DNA of 64,000 nt from DASSUW01 sp963774155. GTDB taxonomy: Bacteria > Actinomycetota > Thermoleophilia > Solirubrobacterales > Solirubrobacteraceae. The stretch lies in the NCBI GenBank assembly GCA_963774155.1, contig CAVZDW010000002.1, positions 186,001 through 250,000 on the forward strand, read 5' to 3'. Positions 1-8,464 of this stretch are shown piece by piece (positions within the stretch are counted from its first letter, which is position 1; every line of letters starts with the position of its first letter). The notes under the pieces are model-generated. The model was not told the origin of the DNA and searched no databases. It was given only the letters and a program-made list of their open reading frames with translations. Position numbers and translations under genes: made by a program.

Positions 1-1
1 G

Positions 2-1336
2 CTGGGCGTGGCGTACGTCATCTCCGGCGACTTCGCGGGCTGGAACTTCGGCCTCGAGAAGGGTGGCTGGGGCGGCCTGCTCATCGCCACGATCCTCATG
101 GCGACGATGTACACGTGCATGGTCTTCGCCCTCGCGGAGCTCTCGTCGACCATCTCCACGGCCGGCGGCGGCTACGGCTTCGGCCGGCGCGCGCTCGGCC
201 CATGGGGCGGCTTCCTGACCGGCACGGCGATCCTCATCGAGTACGCGCTGGCCCCGGCCGCGATCGTCACGTTCATCGGCGCGTACGTGGAGGCGCTGGA
301 CATCGGGATCGACGCCGGCTGGCCGGTCTACCTCGTGTTCTACGCGGCGTTCGTCGGCATCCACCTGGTCGGCGTCGGCGAGGCGCTGAAGGTCACGTTC
401 GTCATCACGGCGATCGCCGTCGTCGCGCTGCTCGTCTTCATCGTCGCGATCATCCCCGAGTTCTCGACCTCGAACCTGACCGACATCCCGCCCGACGGGT
501 CGTCCGGCTCGAGCGATTTCCTGCCGTTCGGCTGGGATGGCATCTGGGCGGCCTTCCCGTACGCGATCTGGTTCTTCCTCGCCATCGAGGGCGTGCCGCT
601 CGCCGCCGAGGAGACCCGCGACCCCAAGCGCGACATGCCGCGCGGACTGATAGCCGGCATGGGCGTGCTGCTCGTCTTCGCGGCGCTGATGCTGTTCTTC
701 GCCCCGGGCGGTGCCGGGTCGAGCGCGATCATGGCCTCGGGCAACCCGCCGGTCGACGCGCTCCTGGGCGTCAACGCGAGCAGCGGCGTGACCGACTTCG
801 TGAACTGGGTCGGCCTCTTCGGCCTGATCGCCAGCTTCTTCTCGATCATCTACGCCTACTCGCGGCAGCTCTTCGCGCTCTCTCGCGCGGGCTACTTCCC
901 GCGCTTCCTGTCGGTGACGAGCGGCCGCAAGGTGCCGTGGCTGGCGCTGCTGCTGCCGGCCGCCGTCGGCTTCGGCCTGGCCGCCGCCTGGGAGTCGCAG
1001 GGCGCGCGCATCCTCAACATCGCCGTGTTCGGCGCCGCCGTCTCGTACGTGCTGATGATGCTCTCGCACATCGTGCTCCGGTCGCGCGAGCCCGACCTCG
1101 AGCGCGGCTACCGCACGCCCGGCGGCACCAAGACGTCCGGTGTGGCGCTCGTGCTGGCGATCCTCGCGGTCGTGGCGACCTTCCTGGTCGACACGACGGC
1201 GGCGTTCATCACGCTCGGCGTCTACCTGGCCGCGGCCGCGTACTTCGGCTTCTACTCCCGCCACCACCTCGTCGGCTCCGCGCCGGAGGAGGAGTTCGCG
1301 GCGGTGGAGAGCGCCGAGGCCGAGCTCGCTCGCTGA
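2..1336 (+). CDS. Ethanolamine-type amino acid/amine permease (APC family), 5' truncated by window edge
   Basis: Integral membrane permease that would import a small amine such as ethanolamine. The reading frame is open from base 2 and already inside the protein (LGVAYVISGDF), so the first residues lie upstream of the window; the GTG at 8 is not a likely start. The motif YVISGDFAGWNFGL followed by many hydrophobic segments matches the ethanolamine permease branch of the APC superfamily. About 445 residues are present against a usual 450-480. The stop (TGA, 1334-1336) overlaps the ATG of the glutamine-synthetase-like gene by one base, so the genes are translationally coupled. The downstream gamma-glutamylation genes suggest the imported amine is ethanolamine or a short polyamine; the exact substrate is inference. 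Confidence 0.85.
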   Translation: MGVAYVISGDFAGWNFGLEKGGWGGLLIATILMATMYTCMVFALAELSSTISTAGGGYGFGRRALGPWGGFLTGTAILIEYALAPAAIVTFIGAYVEALDIGIDAGWPVYLVFYAAFVGIHLVGVGEALKVTFVITAIAVVALLVFIVAIIPEFSTSNLTDIPPDGSSGSSDFLPFGWDGIWAAFPYAIWFFLAIEGVPLAAEETRDPKRDMPRGLIAGMGVLLVFAALMLFFAPGGAGSSAIMASGNPPVDALLGVNASSGVTDFVNWVGLFGLIASFFSIIYAYSRQLFALSRAGYFPRFLSVTSGRKVPWLALLLPAAVGFGLAAAWESQGARILNIAVFGAAVSYVLMMLSHIVLRSREPDLERGYRTPGGTKTSGVALVLAILAVVATFLVDTTAAFITLGVYLAAAAYFGFYSRHHLVGSAPEEEFAAVESAEAELAR

Positions 1337-2664
1337 TGACGCTCGACGAACTCCGCAAGGCGATCGACGAGGGGACGGTCGACACCGTCCTCCTCGTCTT
1401 CGCCGACATGCAGGGCCGGCTCCAGGGCAAGCGGCTGGTCGGCACGCACTTCGTCCAGGACGTGATCGACCACGGTGCCGAGGCGTGCAACTACCTGCTC
1501 GCCGTGGACGTCGACATGAACACGGTCGACGGCTACTCGATGTCCTCGTGGGAGACCGGCTACGGGGACTTCGAGATGAAGCCGGACTTCTCGACGCTGC
1601 GCTCGGTGAGCTGGGTGCCGGGCACGGCGATGTGCATGGCCGACCTGCAGTGGCACGACGGGTCGCCGGTCGTCGCCTCGCCGCGGCAGATCCTCAAGGC
1701 CCAGCTCGACCGGCTGGCCGAGCGCAGCTGGAGTGCGCTCGCCGCCACCGAGCTCGAGTTCATCGTGTTCCGCGACACCTACGAGGAGGCGTGGCACAAC
1801 GCCTACCGCGACCTGGAGCCCGGCAACCTCTACAACGTCGACTACTCGATTCTCGGCACGACGCGGCTCGAACCGCTCCTCGGGCGCATCCGGCGCGAGA
1901 TGGCCGCGTCGGACCTGCCGGTGGAGAACTCCAAGGGCGAGTGCAACTTCGGCCAGCACGAGGTGAACTTCCGCTACACCGACGCGGTCGGCGCCTGCGA
2001 CCTCCACACCATCTACAAGAACGCCGCGAAGGAGATCGCCTCCCAGGAGGGCATGTCGATCACCTTCATGGCCAAGTACGACCAGCGCGAGGGGAACTCG
2101 TGCCACATCCACCTCTCGTTGCGCACGGACGACGACTCGCCGATCTTCGCCGACGACAACGCGGTCTTCGAGTCGTTCCTGGCCGGTCAGCTCGCCTGCC
2201 TGCGTGAGCTGACGCTGTTCCTGGCCCCGAACGTCAACTCCTACAAGCGCTTCGCGGCCGGGTCGTTCGCCCCCACCGCGGTGGCGTGGGGCCGCGACAA
2301 CCGCACGTGCGCGTTCCGCGTGATCGGGCACGGGCCGTCGCTGCGCATCGAGTGCCGCGTGCCGGGCGGCGACGTCAACCCCTACCTCGCGCTGGCCGCC
2401 CTGATCGCGTCCGGCCTGCACGGCGTGGACGAGAAGCTGGAGCTGGAGCCGATCCTGGCCGGCAACGCCTATACGGCCGACAAGCCGCACGTGCCGTCCA
2501 CGCTGCGCGAGGCGCGCGAGCTGTTCGCTGCGTCGGACGTGGCGCGCGGCGCGTTCGGCGAGGACGTCGTCGGCCACTACCTCAACAACGCCGACGTCGA
2601 GCTGCTGGCGTTCGAATCGGCGGTGACGGACTGGGAGCGCTACCGGGGGTTCGAGCGGCTGTGA
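1336..2664 (+). CDS. Glutamine synthetase-like gamma-glutamyl-amine ligase (GlnA4/PuuA type)
   Basis: A 442-residue member of the glutamine synthetase superfamily, of the subgroup that joins glutamate to an amine (ethanolamine or polyamine) using ATP. The beta-grasp N-terminal domain is followed by the catalytic domain. Visible signature blocks are ATELEFIVF (metal-binding Glu), NFGQHEVNFRY, GNSCHIHLSL (His loop) and GSFAPTAVAWGRDNR (ATP/ammonia region). A separate canonical GlnA lies at 40523-41875, so this copy is unlikely to be the housekeeping enzyme. It sits between a permease, a gamma-glutamyl hydrolase and an aldehyde dehydrogenase, the layout known for gamma-glutamylated amine catabolism (Puu pathway; Streptomyces GlnA4 for ethanolamine). 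The 3' end overlaps the next GTG start by four bases. Confidence 0.85.
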   Translation: MTLDELRKAIDEGTVDTVLLVFADMQGRLQGKRLVGTHFVQDVIDHGAEACNYLLAVDVDMNTVDGYSMSSWETGYGDFEMKPDFSTLRSVSWVPGTAMCMADLQWHDGSPVVASPRQILKAQLDRLAERSWSALAATELEFIVFRDTYEEAWHNAYRDLEPGNLYNVDYSILGTTRLEPLLGRIRREMAASDLPVENSKGECNFGQHEVNFRYTDAVGACDLHTIYKNAAKEIASQEGMSITFMAKYDQREGNSCHIHLSLRTDDDSPIFADDNAVFESFLAGQLACLRELTLFLAPNVNSYKRFAAGSFAPTAVAWGRDNRTCAFRVIGHGPSLRIECRVPGGDVNPYLALAALIASGLHGVDEKLELEPILAGNAYTADKPHVPSTLREARELFAASDVARGAFGEDVVGHYLNNADVELLAFESAVTDWERYRGFERL

Positions 2665-3386
2665 CGCCGGTGATCGGGTTGTCGACCGCGCTCGAGCAGG
2701 CGCGCTGGGGCCCCTGGGACATGGCGGCGCACGTGCTCGCGCGCTCGTACTCGGACGCCGTCCAGGCGGCCGGCGGGCTCGCCGTGCTGCTCCCGCCCGA
2801 CCCGGCCGCGAGCGAGGACGCCGAGCCGTGGCTGGACATCCTCGACGGCCTCATCCTCACCGGCGGGGCCGACATCGATCCCCGGTTCTACGACGCCGAT
2901 CCGGACCCGCACACGCGCGGCAGCGTGCCGGAGCGCGACGCGTTCGAGATCGCGCTCGCGCGCGGGGCGCTCGACGCCGACCTCCCGATCCTCGGCGTCT
3001 GCCGCGGCATGCAGATCATGAACATCGCCCGCGGCGGCACGCTGATCCAGCATCTGCCCGACTCGGTCGGGCACGAGGATCACCGCCGGGTCATGGGCTC
3101 GTTCGACAACGCCGATCACGACGTCCGGCTGGCCGACGGCTCGCTGGCCGAGCGGATCGCGGGCGAGAAGATCCACGCGACCAAGTCGCATCACCACCAG
3201 GGAGTCGATCGCCTCGGCGAGGGCTTCGAGGTGACCGGCTGGGCGACGATCGACGATCTCCCCGAGACGATCGAGGACCCGGCGTGCGGGTTCGCGCTCG
3301 GGGTGCAGTGGCACCCGGAGGCCGACGGCGCCTCGAAGATGATCACGGCGCTGGTCGACCAGGCGCGGGCGCGCTCCGTCCGATGA
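2661..3386 (+). CDS. Gamma-glutamyl-amide hydrolase, class I glutamine amidotransferase fold (PuuD-like, peptidase C26)
   Basis: A 241-residue cytoplasmic hydrolase expected to release glutamate from the gamma-glutamylated, oxidised amine. The nucleophile elbow is LGVCRGMQIMN (catalytic Cys around residue 114) and the His-Glu pair is in GVQWHPEAD near residue 217; the N-terminal GLSTALEQARWG and LTGGADIDP blocks are typical of the PuuD/C26 family. The start is GTG at 2661, overlapping the previous stop as GTGA. The end overlaps the aldehyde dehydrogenase start (ATGA). The tight coupling supports a shared pathway. Confidence 0.88.
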   Translation: MTPVIGLSTALEQARWGPWDMAAHVLARSYSDAVQAAGGLAVLLPPDPAASEDAEPWLDILDGLILTGGADIDPRFYDADPDPHTRGSVPERDAFEIALARGALDADLPILGVCRGMQIMNIARGGTLIQHLPDSVGHEDHRRVMGSFDNADHDVRLADGSLAERIAGEKIHATKSHHHQGVDRLGEGFEVTGWATIDDLPETIEDPACGFALGVQWHPEADGASKMITALVDQARARSVR

Positions 3387-4738
3387 CGCTCACGGTCCTC
3401 GAGCCGGCCACCGAGCAGGTGCTGGCGGAGATCCCGCGCGCGGGCGCCGACGACGCGGACGCCGCCGTGGCCCGCGCCAAGGCCGCCTATCCCGCGTGGC
3501 GCGCCGTGTCTCCCCCCGACCGCGCGCGGCTGCTGCACGGCCTGGCCGACGCGCTGGGCGAGCGCCAGGAGGAGCTGGCCGTGCTCGAGGCCCGCAACGC
3601 GGGCAAGCCGATCGGCGACGCACGCGGCGAGATGGGCATGGTCGCCGACACGTTCCGCTACTACGCGGGCGCCGTCGAGCGGAACCTCGGCGACACGATC
3701 CCGGTGAGCGGCGGCGTGGGCATGACGTTCCGCGAGCCGCTCGGCGTGGTGGCGCTGATCACGCCGTGGAACTTCCCGCTGACCATCGCGTCGTGGAAGC
3801 TGGCCCCCGCGCTGGCGGCGGGCAACACGGTGGTGCTCAAGCCGGCCGAGCTGACCCCGTTGACCGCGCTCGAGTTCGAGCAGATCGCGGTCGAGGCCGG
3901 GCTCCCCGAAGGCGTCGTGAACGTCGTCGCCGGGCCGGGCTCGACGGCCGGCGCGCAGCTGGTCGCGCACCCCGACGTGGCCAAGGTCGCGTTCACCGGC
4001 TCCACCGAGGTGGGCCGCCGGATCGCGGCCGGCGCAGCGGAGACGATCAAGCGGGTCACGCTCGAGCTGGGCGGCAAGTCGGCCAACATCGTGTTCGCGG
4101 ACGCCGACATCGCCGCGGCGGCCGCGGCGGCGCCGGGCGCCGTGTTCGGCAACGCCGGCCAGGACTGCTGCGCGCGCTCGCGCATCCTCGTCGAGCGCTC
4201 CGCGCTGGACTCGTTCATGGACGCGCTGGAGGAGGCGGTCGAGGCCGTGGTGGTGGGCGACCCGCTCGACGAGGCGACCCAGATGGGCCCGCTCATCTCC
4301 GCCGGCCAGCGCGAGACCGTCGCCTCCTTCGTGCCCGACGGCGCGCCGGTGGCCATCCAGGGCCGCGCTCCCGACGGCCCCGGGTTCTGGTTCCCGCCGA
4401 CCGTCCTCTGCCCGGTCGACCGGGACGACCGCGCCGTTCGCGAGGAGATCTTCGGGCCGGTGGCGGTGGTCGTGCCGTTCCGCGACGAGGAGGAGGCCGT
4501 CGCGCTGGCCAACGACACGATCTACGGCCTGTCGGGCTCGATCTGGACGCGTGACGGCGCCAAGGCGCTGCGCGTCGCGCGGGCGGTCGAGACCGGGGTC
4601 CTCTCCATCAACTCCAACAATTCGGTGCGGGTGTCGACGCCGTTCGGGGGCTTCAAGCAGTCGGGGTACGGCCGCGAGCTGGGCCCGCATGCGCTGGACC
4701 ACTACACCGAGGTCAAGACCGTGTACTACGCCACATGA
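3383..4738 (+). CDS. NAD(P)-dependent aldehyde dehydrogenase (PuuC/GabD-like)
   Basis: A 451-residue aldehyde dehydrogenase. Visible motifs are TPWNFPL (cofactor), FTGSTEVGRR (Rossmann), LELGGKS with the general-base Glu, and GNAGQDCCARSR, where the first Cys after GQ-D is the catalytic nucleophile; the C-terminal PFGGFKQSG is also present. In this operon it would oxidise the gamma-glutamyl aldehyde made from the glutamylated amine before PuuD-type hydrolysis. The length is slightly short of the usual 470-490 because the N-terminus is compact. The end overlaps the SDR start by four bases (ATGA). Substrate is inferred from context only. Confidence 0.88.
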   Translation: MTLTVLEPATEQVLAEIPRAGADDADAAVARAKAAYPAWRAVSPPDRARLLHGLADALGERQEELAVLEARNAGKPIGDARGEMGMVADTFRYYAGAVERNLGDTIPVSGGVGMTFREPLGVVALITPWNFPLTIASWKLAPALAAGNTVVLKPAELTPLTALEFEQIAVEAGLPEGVVNVVAGPGSTAGAQLVAHPDVAKVAFTGSTEVGRRIAAGAAETIKRVTLELGGKSANIVFADADIAAAAAAAPGAVFGNAGQDCCARSRILVERSALDSFMDALEEAVEAVVVGDPLDEATQMGPLISAGQRETVASFVPDGAPVAIQGRAPDGPGFWFPPTVLCPVDRDDRAVREEIFGPVAVVVPFRDEEEAVALANDTIYGLSGSIWTRDGAKALRVARAVETGVLSINSNNSVRVSTPFGGFKQSGYGRELGPHALDHYTEVKTVYYAT

Positions 4739-5491
4739 GCCGGCTCGAGGGGAAGGTCTGCGTCATCACCGGGGCGGCGAGCGGGATCGGGGCCGAGACG
4801 GCCGCGCTGTTCCGCTCGGAGGGCGCGACGGTCGTCGGGGTCGACCTGCGCGACGACACGCGCCGGGGTCGATCTCGCGCTGGCCTGCGACGTCGCCGAC
4901 GAGGACGCGGTGCGCTCGATGTACGCGCGCGCCCGGGAGGAGCTCGGGCGCATCGACGTGCTCTTCAACAACGCGGGCATCTCCCCCAACGACGACGGGT
5001 CCGTCCTGGAGACGTCGCTGGAGGCGTGGCAGCGCGTGCAGGACGTGAACACGAAGTCCGTCTTCCTCTGCTGCAAGCACGGCATCCCGCACCTGCTTGA
5101 TAATTCGCCACCCACCCGCGGCTCGGTGATCAACACGGCGTCGTTCGTGGCCGTGATGGGCGCGGCGACCTCGCAGGTCTCCTACACGGCGTCCAAGGGC
5201 GCGGTGCTGGCCATGACGCGCGAGCTGGGCGTGCAGTTCGCCCGCCAGGGCGTGCGCGTCAACGCGCTGTGCCCCGGGCCGGTCAACACGCCGCTGCTGC
5301 AGGAGCTGTTCGCCAAGGACCCGGAGAAGGCGGCGCGGCGCCTCGTGCACCTGCCGATGGGCCGCTTCGCCGAGGCGCGCGAGATCGCCAACGCCGTGCT
5401 CTTCCTGGCGTCCGACGAGTCGTCCTACGTGAACGCGTCGACGTTCCTGGTCGACGGCGGGCTCTCAGGGGCGTATGTCACGCCGGAGTAG
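4735..5491 (+). pseudogene. Short-chain dehydrogenase/reductase, interrupted by one frameshift near 4861
   Basis: Fifth gene of the amine operon. The first frame gives MSRLEGKVCVITGAASGIG, the glycine-rich NAD(P)-binding motif, up to VDLRDDT. From 4862 the protein continues only in the +1 frame: AGVDLALACDVADEDAV, then LFNNAGISPN, the catalytic SYTASKGA (Tyr and Lys) and the C-terminal NASTFLVDGG. Joined, the product is about 251 residues, the usual SDR length, so a single missing base (or two extra) near 4861 explains the break. Whether this is a real mutation or a sequencing indel cannot be told from the window. The 3' end overlaps the convergent gene at 5465 by 27 bases. Confidence 0.82.
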
Positions 5492-5998
5492 CGTCCGCAG
5501 CGGGAGGTCGTGGGGATCGGTGGTGGCGTCGAAGTCGTCGAGCAGGTCGCGCGCGTCGAAGGCGTCGCGCACCCGCTCGAGGTAGCGGCGGGAGACCACC
5601 GCGGTGCCGCGCTCGCGGCCGATGGCCAGCCGCTTGCGCGCGGCGGCGGTGCCGACGTAGGCCCACACCCGGCCGCCGAGGTCGGTCTCCAGCAGCTCCG
5701 TGACGTCCCGGCGCTCGTAGTTGCGCTCGCGCTGGTCGAGCAGGGCGAGCTCCTCGTCGTCGACGATGAAGGCGAAGCCGTTGACGCGCTCGCCCGGTGC
5801 CGGGCTGATGCTCAGGTAGGCGACGTAGACCGCGGGCCGCTCGCCCGTGTGGGGGTCGAGGTAGTACTTGTAGCCGGGGATCGCCTCGCGGTTGTCCATG
5901 GCCACGTCCCAGCCGCGGCGGTGGTCGCGCAGGCAGCACGCGACCCCCGCCTCCTCGGCAGGCAGAGAGCCGTATCCGAACACCAGCTGGCGCCCCAT
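5465..5998 (-). CDS. Gamma-glutamylcyclotransferase-like protein (GGCT/AIG2 fold)
   Basis: A 177-residue soluble protein that begins MGRQLVFGYGSLPAEE; the YGSL loop is the substrate-binding signature of the gamma-glutamylcyclotransferase fold. Later parts include VNGFAFIVDDEELALLDQRE, typical of the family, with the acidic residues following the loop. It would release 5-oxoproline from a gamma-glutamyl compound, and its position beside a gamma-glutamyl-amine operon is suggestive but it is on the opposite strand and convergent. The exact substrate is unknown. Confidence 0.75.
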   Translation of the reverse strand: MGRQLVFGYGSLPAEEAGVACCLRDHRRGWDVAMDNREAIPGYKYYLDPHTGERPAVYVAYLSISPAPGERVNGFAFIVDDEELALLDQRERNYERRDVTELLETDLGGRVWAYVGTAAARKRLAIGRERGTAVVSRRYLERVRDAFDARDLLDDFDATTDPHDLPLRTLLRRDIRP

Positions 5999-6002
5999 CT
6001 CC

Positions 6003-7151
6003 TCACCGTACCCGCCGCGCCAGGACAGCGATCATGGCTGTTGACACGACGACAGGGACGAGCGCCGTCCGCAGCGACGTGAGCCCTGCGAGCGCGCCGA
6101 CGGCGGGCGGGCCGAGGACGAACGAGGCGTAGCCGACGGTGGTCACGAGCGACACCGCGGTGGCGCTGCGGCCGGGCGCGTTGCGGGCGGCCAGGGAGAG
6201 CGCGGTCGGCACGACCGGGGCGAGTGCGAAGCCGACCACGAGCAACCCGGCGGCCGCGAGCGCCGGCCCCTCGGCGAGCACCACGACGGCCATGGCGGCG
6301 CTGGCCAGGAGGCCGGCGATCGTCAGCACGGTGCGCTCGTTGCTCGGCCTGGAGAACACGAGGCGCCCGACGAGGGACGCGGTGTGGAAGGCGGCGAGCG
6401 CGACGCCGGTGAGCAGCGAGCCGGACTCGAGGACGTCGCGGAGGAACAGCGCGGCGTAGCCCTCGATCGCGCCGTCGCCGAAGAAGCAGAGCGTGACCAG
6501 GCCGACGGCGGTCGCGACCGCGGGGATCCGGAGCAGCTCGAGCCGGCCGCTCGGCGCTTCGTGCCCGAGCTCCTCGTGCGGCGGGAGCGGCGCGAGCCCC
6601 GCACCGACGGCGAGCACGACGTAGAGCGCCGCGACGATCCAGTAGGTGTCGGGGCCGATGGCGCCCGCGGCGAGCGCTCCTGCGGCGGCGGCGGCGCTGA
6701 AGCCGGCGTGCAGCCGGATCATGGCCCGTGTCCGGTGCGCGCGCTCGTAGTCGCTCCCGACGGCGTTGGCGGCGAGATCGAGACAGCCGCTGGCGATGCC
6801 GTAGACGGCCATGGTCGGCCACAGCGCGGCCTGTGACTTGGTCACGGCGAGCGCGACGAAGACCGCGGCGAAGCCGAGCGCCCCGGCGACCGCGAGCGGC
6901 CGCCGCCCGACGCGGTCGGCGAGCGGGCCGGCCGCGGCCAGCGCGCCGATCGACGTGGCCGCCATGACGGCCAGCGCCACGCCGAGCTCAGCCGGGGTCA
7001 GGCCCCGCGACGCGACGAGATCGGGGATGAGAACGGCCCAGGCACCGACCTGGACGCCGAGGCCGGCGAACAGGCCGGCCGCGATCCGGGCATGGGCCCG
7101 GCGATGGGACTGCAACACGGGTGCTCCGGCGCCGAGCACCTCGTGTTGCAT
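6003..7151 (-). CDS. MFS transporter
   Basis: A 382-residue major facilitator with about 12 hydrophobic segments. The loop 2-3 motif appears as AGPLADRVGRRPLA near residues 72-85, and sugar-transporter-like symmetry repeats later. The ATG is at 7151 and the stop lies four bases from the next start on this strand (5998), so this gene and the cyclotransferase-like gene are probably co-transcribed. The substrate cannot be predicted; small YbjJ-type or drug exporters have this size. Confidence 0.8.
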   Translation of the reverse strand: MQHEVLGAGAPVLQSHRRAHARIAAGLFAGLGVQVGAWAVLIPDLVASRGLTPAELGVALAVMAATSIGALAAAGPLADRVGRRPLAVAGALGFAAVFVALAVTKSQAALWPTMAVYGIASGCLDLAANAVGSDYERAHRTRAMIRLHAGFSAAAAAGALAAGAIGPDTYWIVAALYVVLAVGAGLAPLPPHEELGHEAPSGRLELLRIPAVATAVGLVTLCFFGDGAIEGYAALFLRDVLESGSLLTGVALAAFHTASLVGRLVFSRPSNERTVLTIAGLLASAAMAVVVLAEGPALAAAGLLVVGFALAPVVPTALSLAARNAPGRSATAVSLVTTVGYASFVLGPPAVGALAGLTSLRTALVPVVVSTAMIAVLARRVR

Positions 7152-7208
7152 GGGCTGAGGGTAGACCGAACGTCAACCCCGCTGCGCGCCCTCGCGACGG
7201 GCGGCGCC

Positions 7209-8408
7209 CTAGATCTTGTGGCGCCGCAGCAGCGTGCGGCCGATGACCATCCGCTGGATCTCCGACGTGCCCTCGCCGATCAGCAGCAGCGGCGCGTCGC
7301 GGTAGAGCCGCTCGATCTCGTACTCCTTCGAGTAGCCGTAGCCGCCGTGGATGCGGAAGCAGTCCTCGACGACCTCCTTGCCGGTCTCGGACGCGAACAG
7401 CTTCGCCATGCCGGCCTCGAGGTCGGAACGCTCGCCAGCGTCCTTCAGCCGCGCGGCCTTCAGGGTCAGCAGCCGGGCCGCCTCGACCTTGGTGGCCATG
7501 TCGGCGAGCTTGAACTGGATCGCCTGGTGCTGGGCGATCGGCTTGCCGAACGCGCGGCGCTCCTGCGAGTAGCGCAGCGCCAGCTCCAGCGCGCGCTGGG
7601 CGATGCCCACGCCGCGGGCGGCGACGTTGACCCGGCCGACCTCGAGGGCGTCCATCATCTGCGGGAAGCCCTTGTTGAGCCCGGCCTCCTCACCGCCGAG
7701 GACCATGTCGGCCGGGCAGCGGTAGCCGTCGAAGACCAGCTCGGTCGACTCGACGCCCTTGTAGCCGAGCTTCTTGATCTGCGGCGGGACGGTGAGCCCC
7801 GGGTTCTCCGAAGCGCCCGGCTCCTTCTCGCAGACGAAGCACGTCATGCCCTTCTGCGGCGTCACGGAGTCCTTGTCCGTGCGCACCAGCACGAAGACCA
7901 CGCCCGAGCGCAGGCCGTTGGTCACCCACATCTTCTGGCCGTTGATCTCCCAGTCCCCGTCCTCGGTCTTGACCCCCGAGGTCTTGATCGCCGCCACGTC
8001 CGAGCCCAGCTCCGGCTCCGACAGCGAGAACGCCGCGCGGATCTCGCCGGTGGCCATCTTCGGCAGCAGCCGCTGCCGCTGCTCGTCGCTGCCGAACTTC
8101 ATCAGCAGGTAGGAGCCGATGAAGTGCGTGTTGACCACGCCGGAGATCGAGATCCAGCCGCGCGAGAGCTCTTCGACGATCATCGCGTACGTCGTCAGGT
8201 CGAGCCCCATCCCGCCGTATTCCTCGGGAATCGTGGTCCCGAAGAGGCCGAGCTCCTTCATCTGCTCGACGATCGGCTCGGGGAACTCGTCCTCGTGGTC
8301 GTAGTGCTCGGCCTGCGGGATGATCTGCTCGTCGACGAACTGGCGGACCATCTCCAGGATGGCCTTCTGCTCGTCGGTCTTCTCGTAGAACGGGGTGGCT
8401 AGGGCCAT
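7209..8408 (-). CDS. Acyl-CoA dehydrogenase
   Basis: A 399-residue FAD flavoenzyme catalysing alpha,beta-dehydrogenation of an acyl-CoA. The start chosen is ATG 8408 (MALATPFYEKTDEQ), because the family begins with this helix; an in-frame upstream ATG at 8450 adds 14 unlikely residues. Signatures are AFSLSEPELGSDVAAI (FAD/substrate), ERRAFGKPIAQHQAIQFKLADM and the C-terminal EGTSEIQRMVIGR with the catalytic-base Glu region. A divergent acyl-CoA ligase starts 56 bases away, so activation and oxidation of the same acyl group are likely linked. Confidence 0.9.
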   Translation of the reverse strand: MALATPFYEKTDEQKAILEMVRQFVDEQIIPQAEHYDHEDEFPEPIVEQMKELGLFGTTIPEEYGGMGLDLTTYAMIVEELSRGWISISGVVNTHFIGSYLLMKFGSDEQRQRLLPKMATGEIRAAFSLSEPELGSDVAAIKTSGVKTEDGDWEINGQKMWVTNGLRSGVVFVLVRTDKDSVTPQKGMTCFVCEKEPGASENPGLTVPPQIKKLGYKGVESTELVFDGYRCPADMVLGGEEAGLNKGFPQMMDALEVGRVNVAARGVGIAQRALELALRYSQERRAFGKPIAQHQAIQFKLADMATKVEAARLLTLKAARLKDAGERSDLEAGMAKLFASETGKEVVEDCFRIHGGYGYSKEYEIERLYRDAPLLLIGEGTSEIQRMVIGRTLLRRHKI

Positions 8409-8464
8409 GGCGGCGAGGATACCTGCGGTCGTCGCACGCGTTCGCCGCATAGGCTTGCGCGCCG

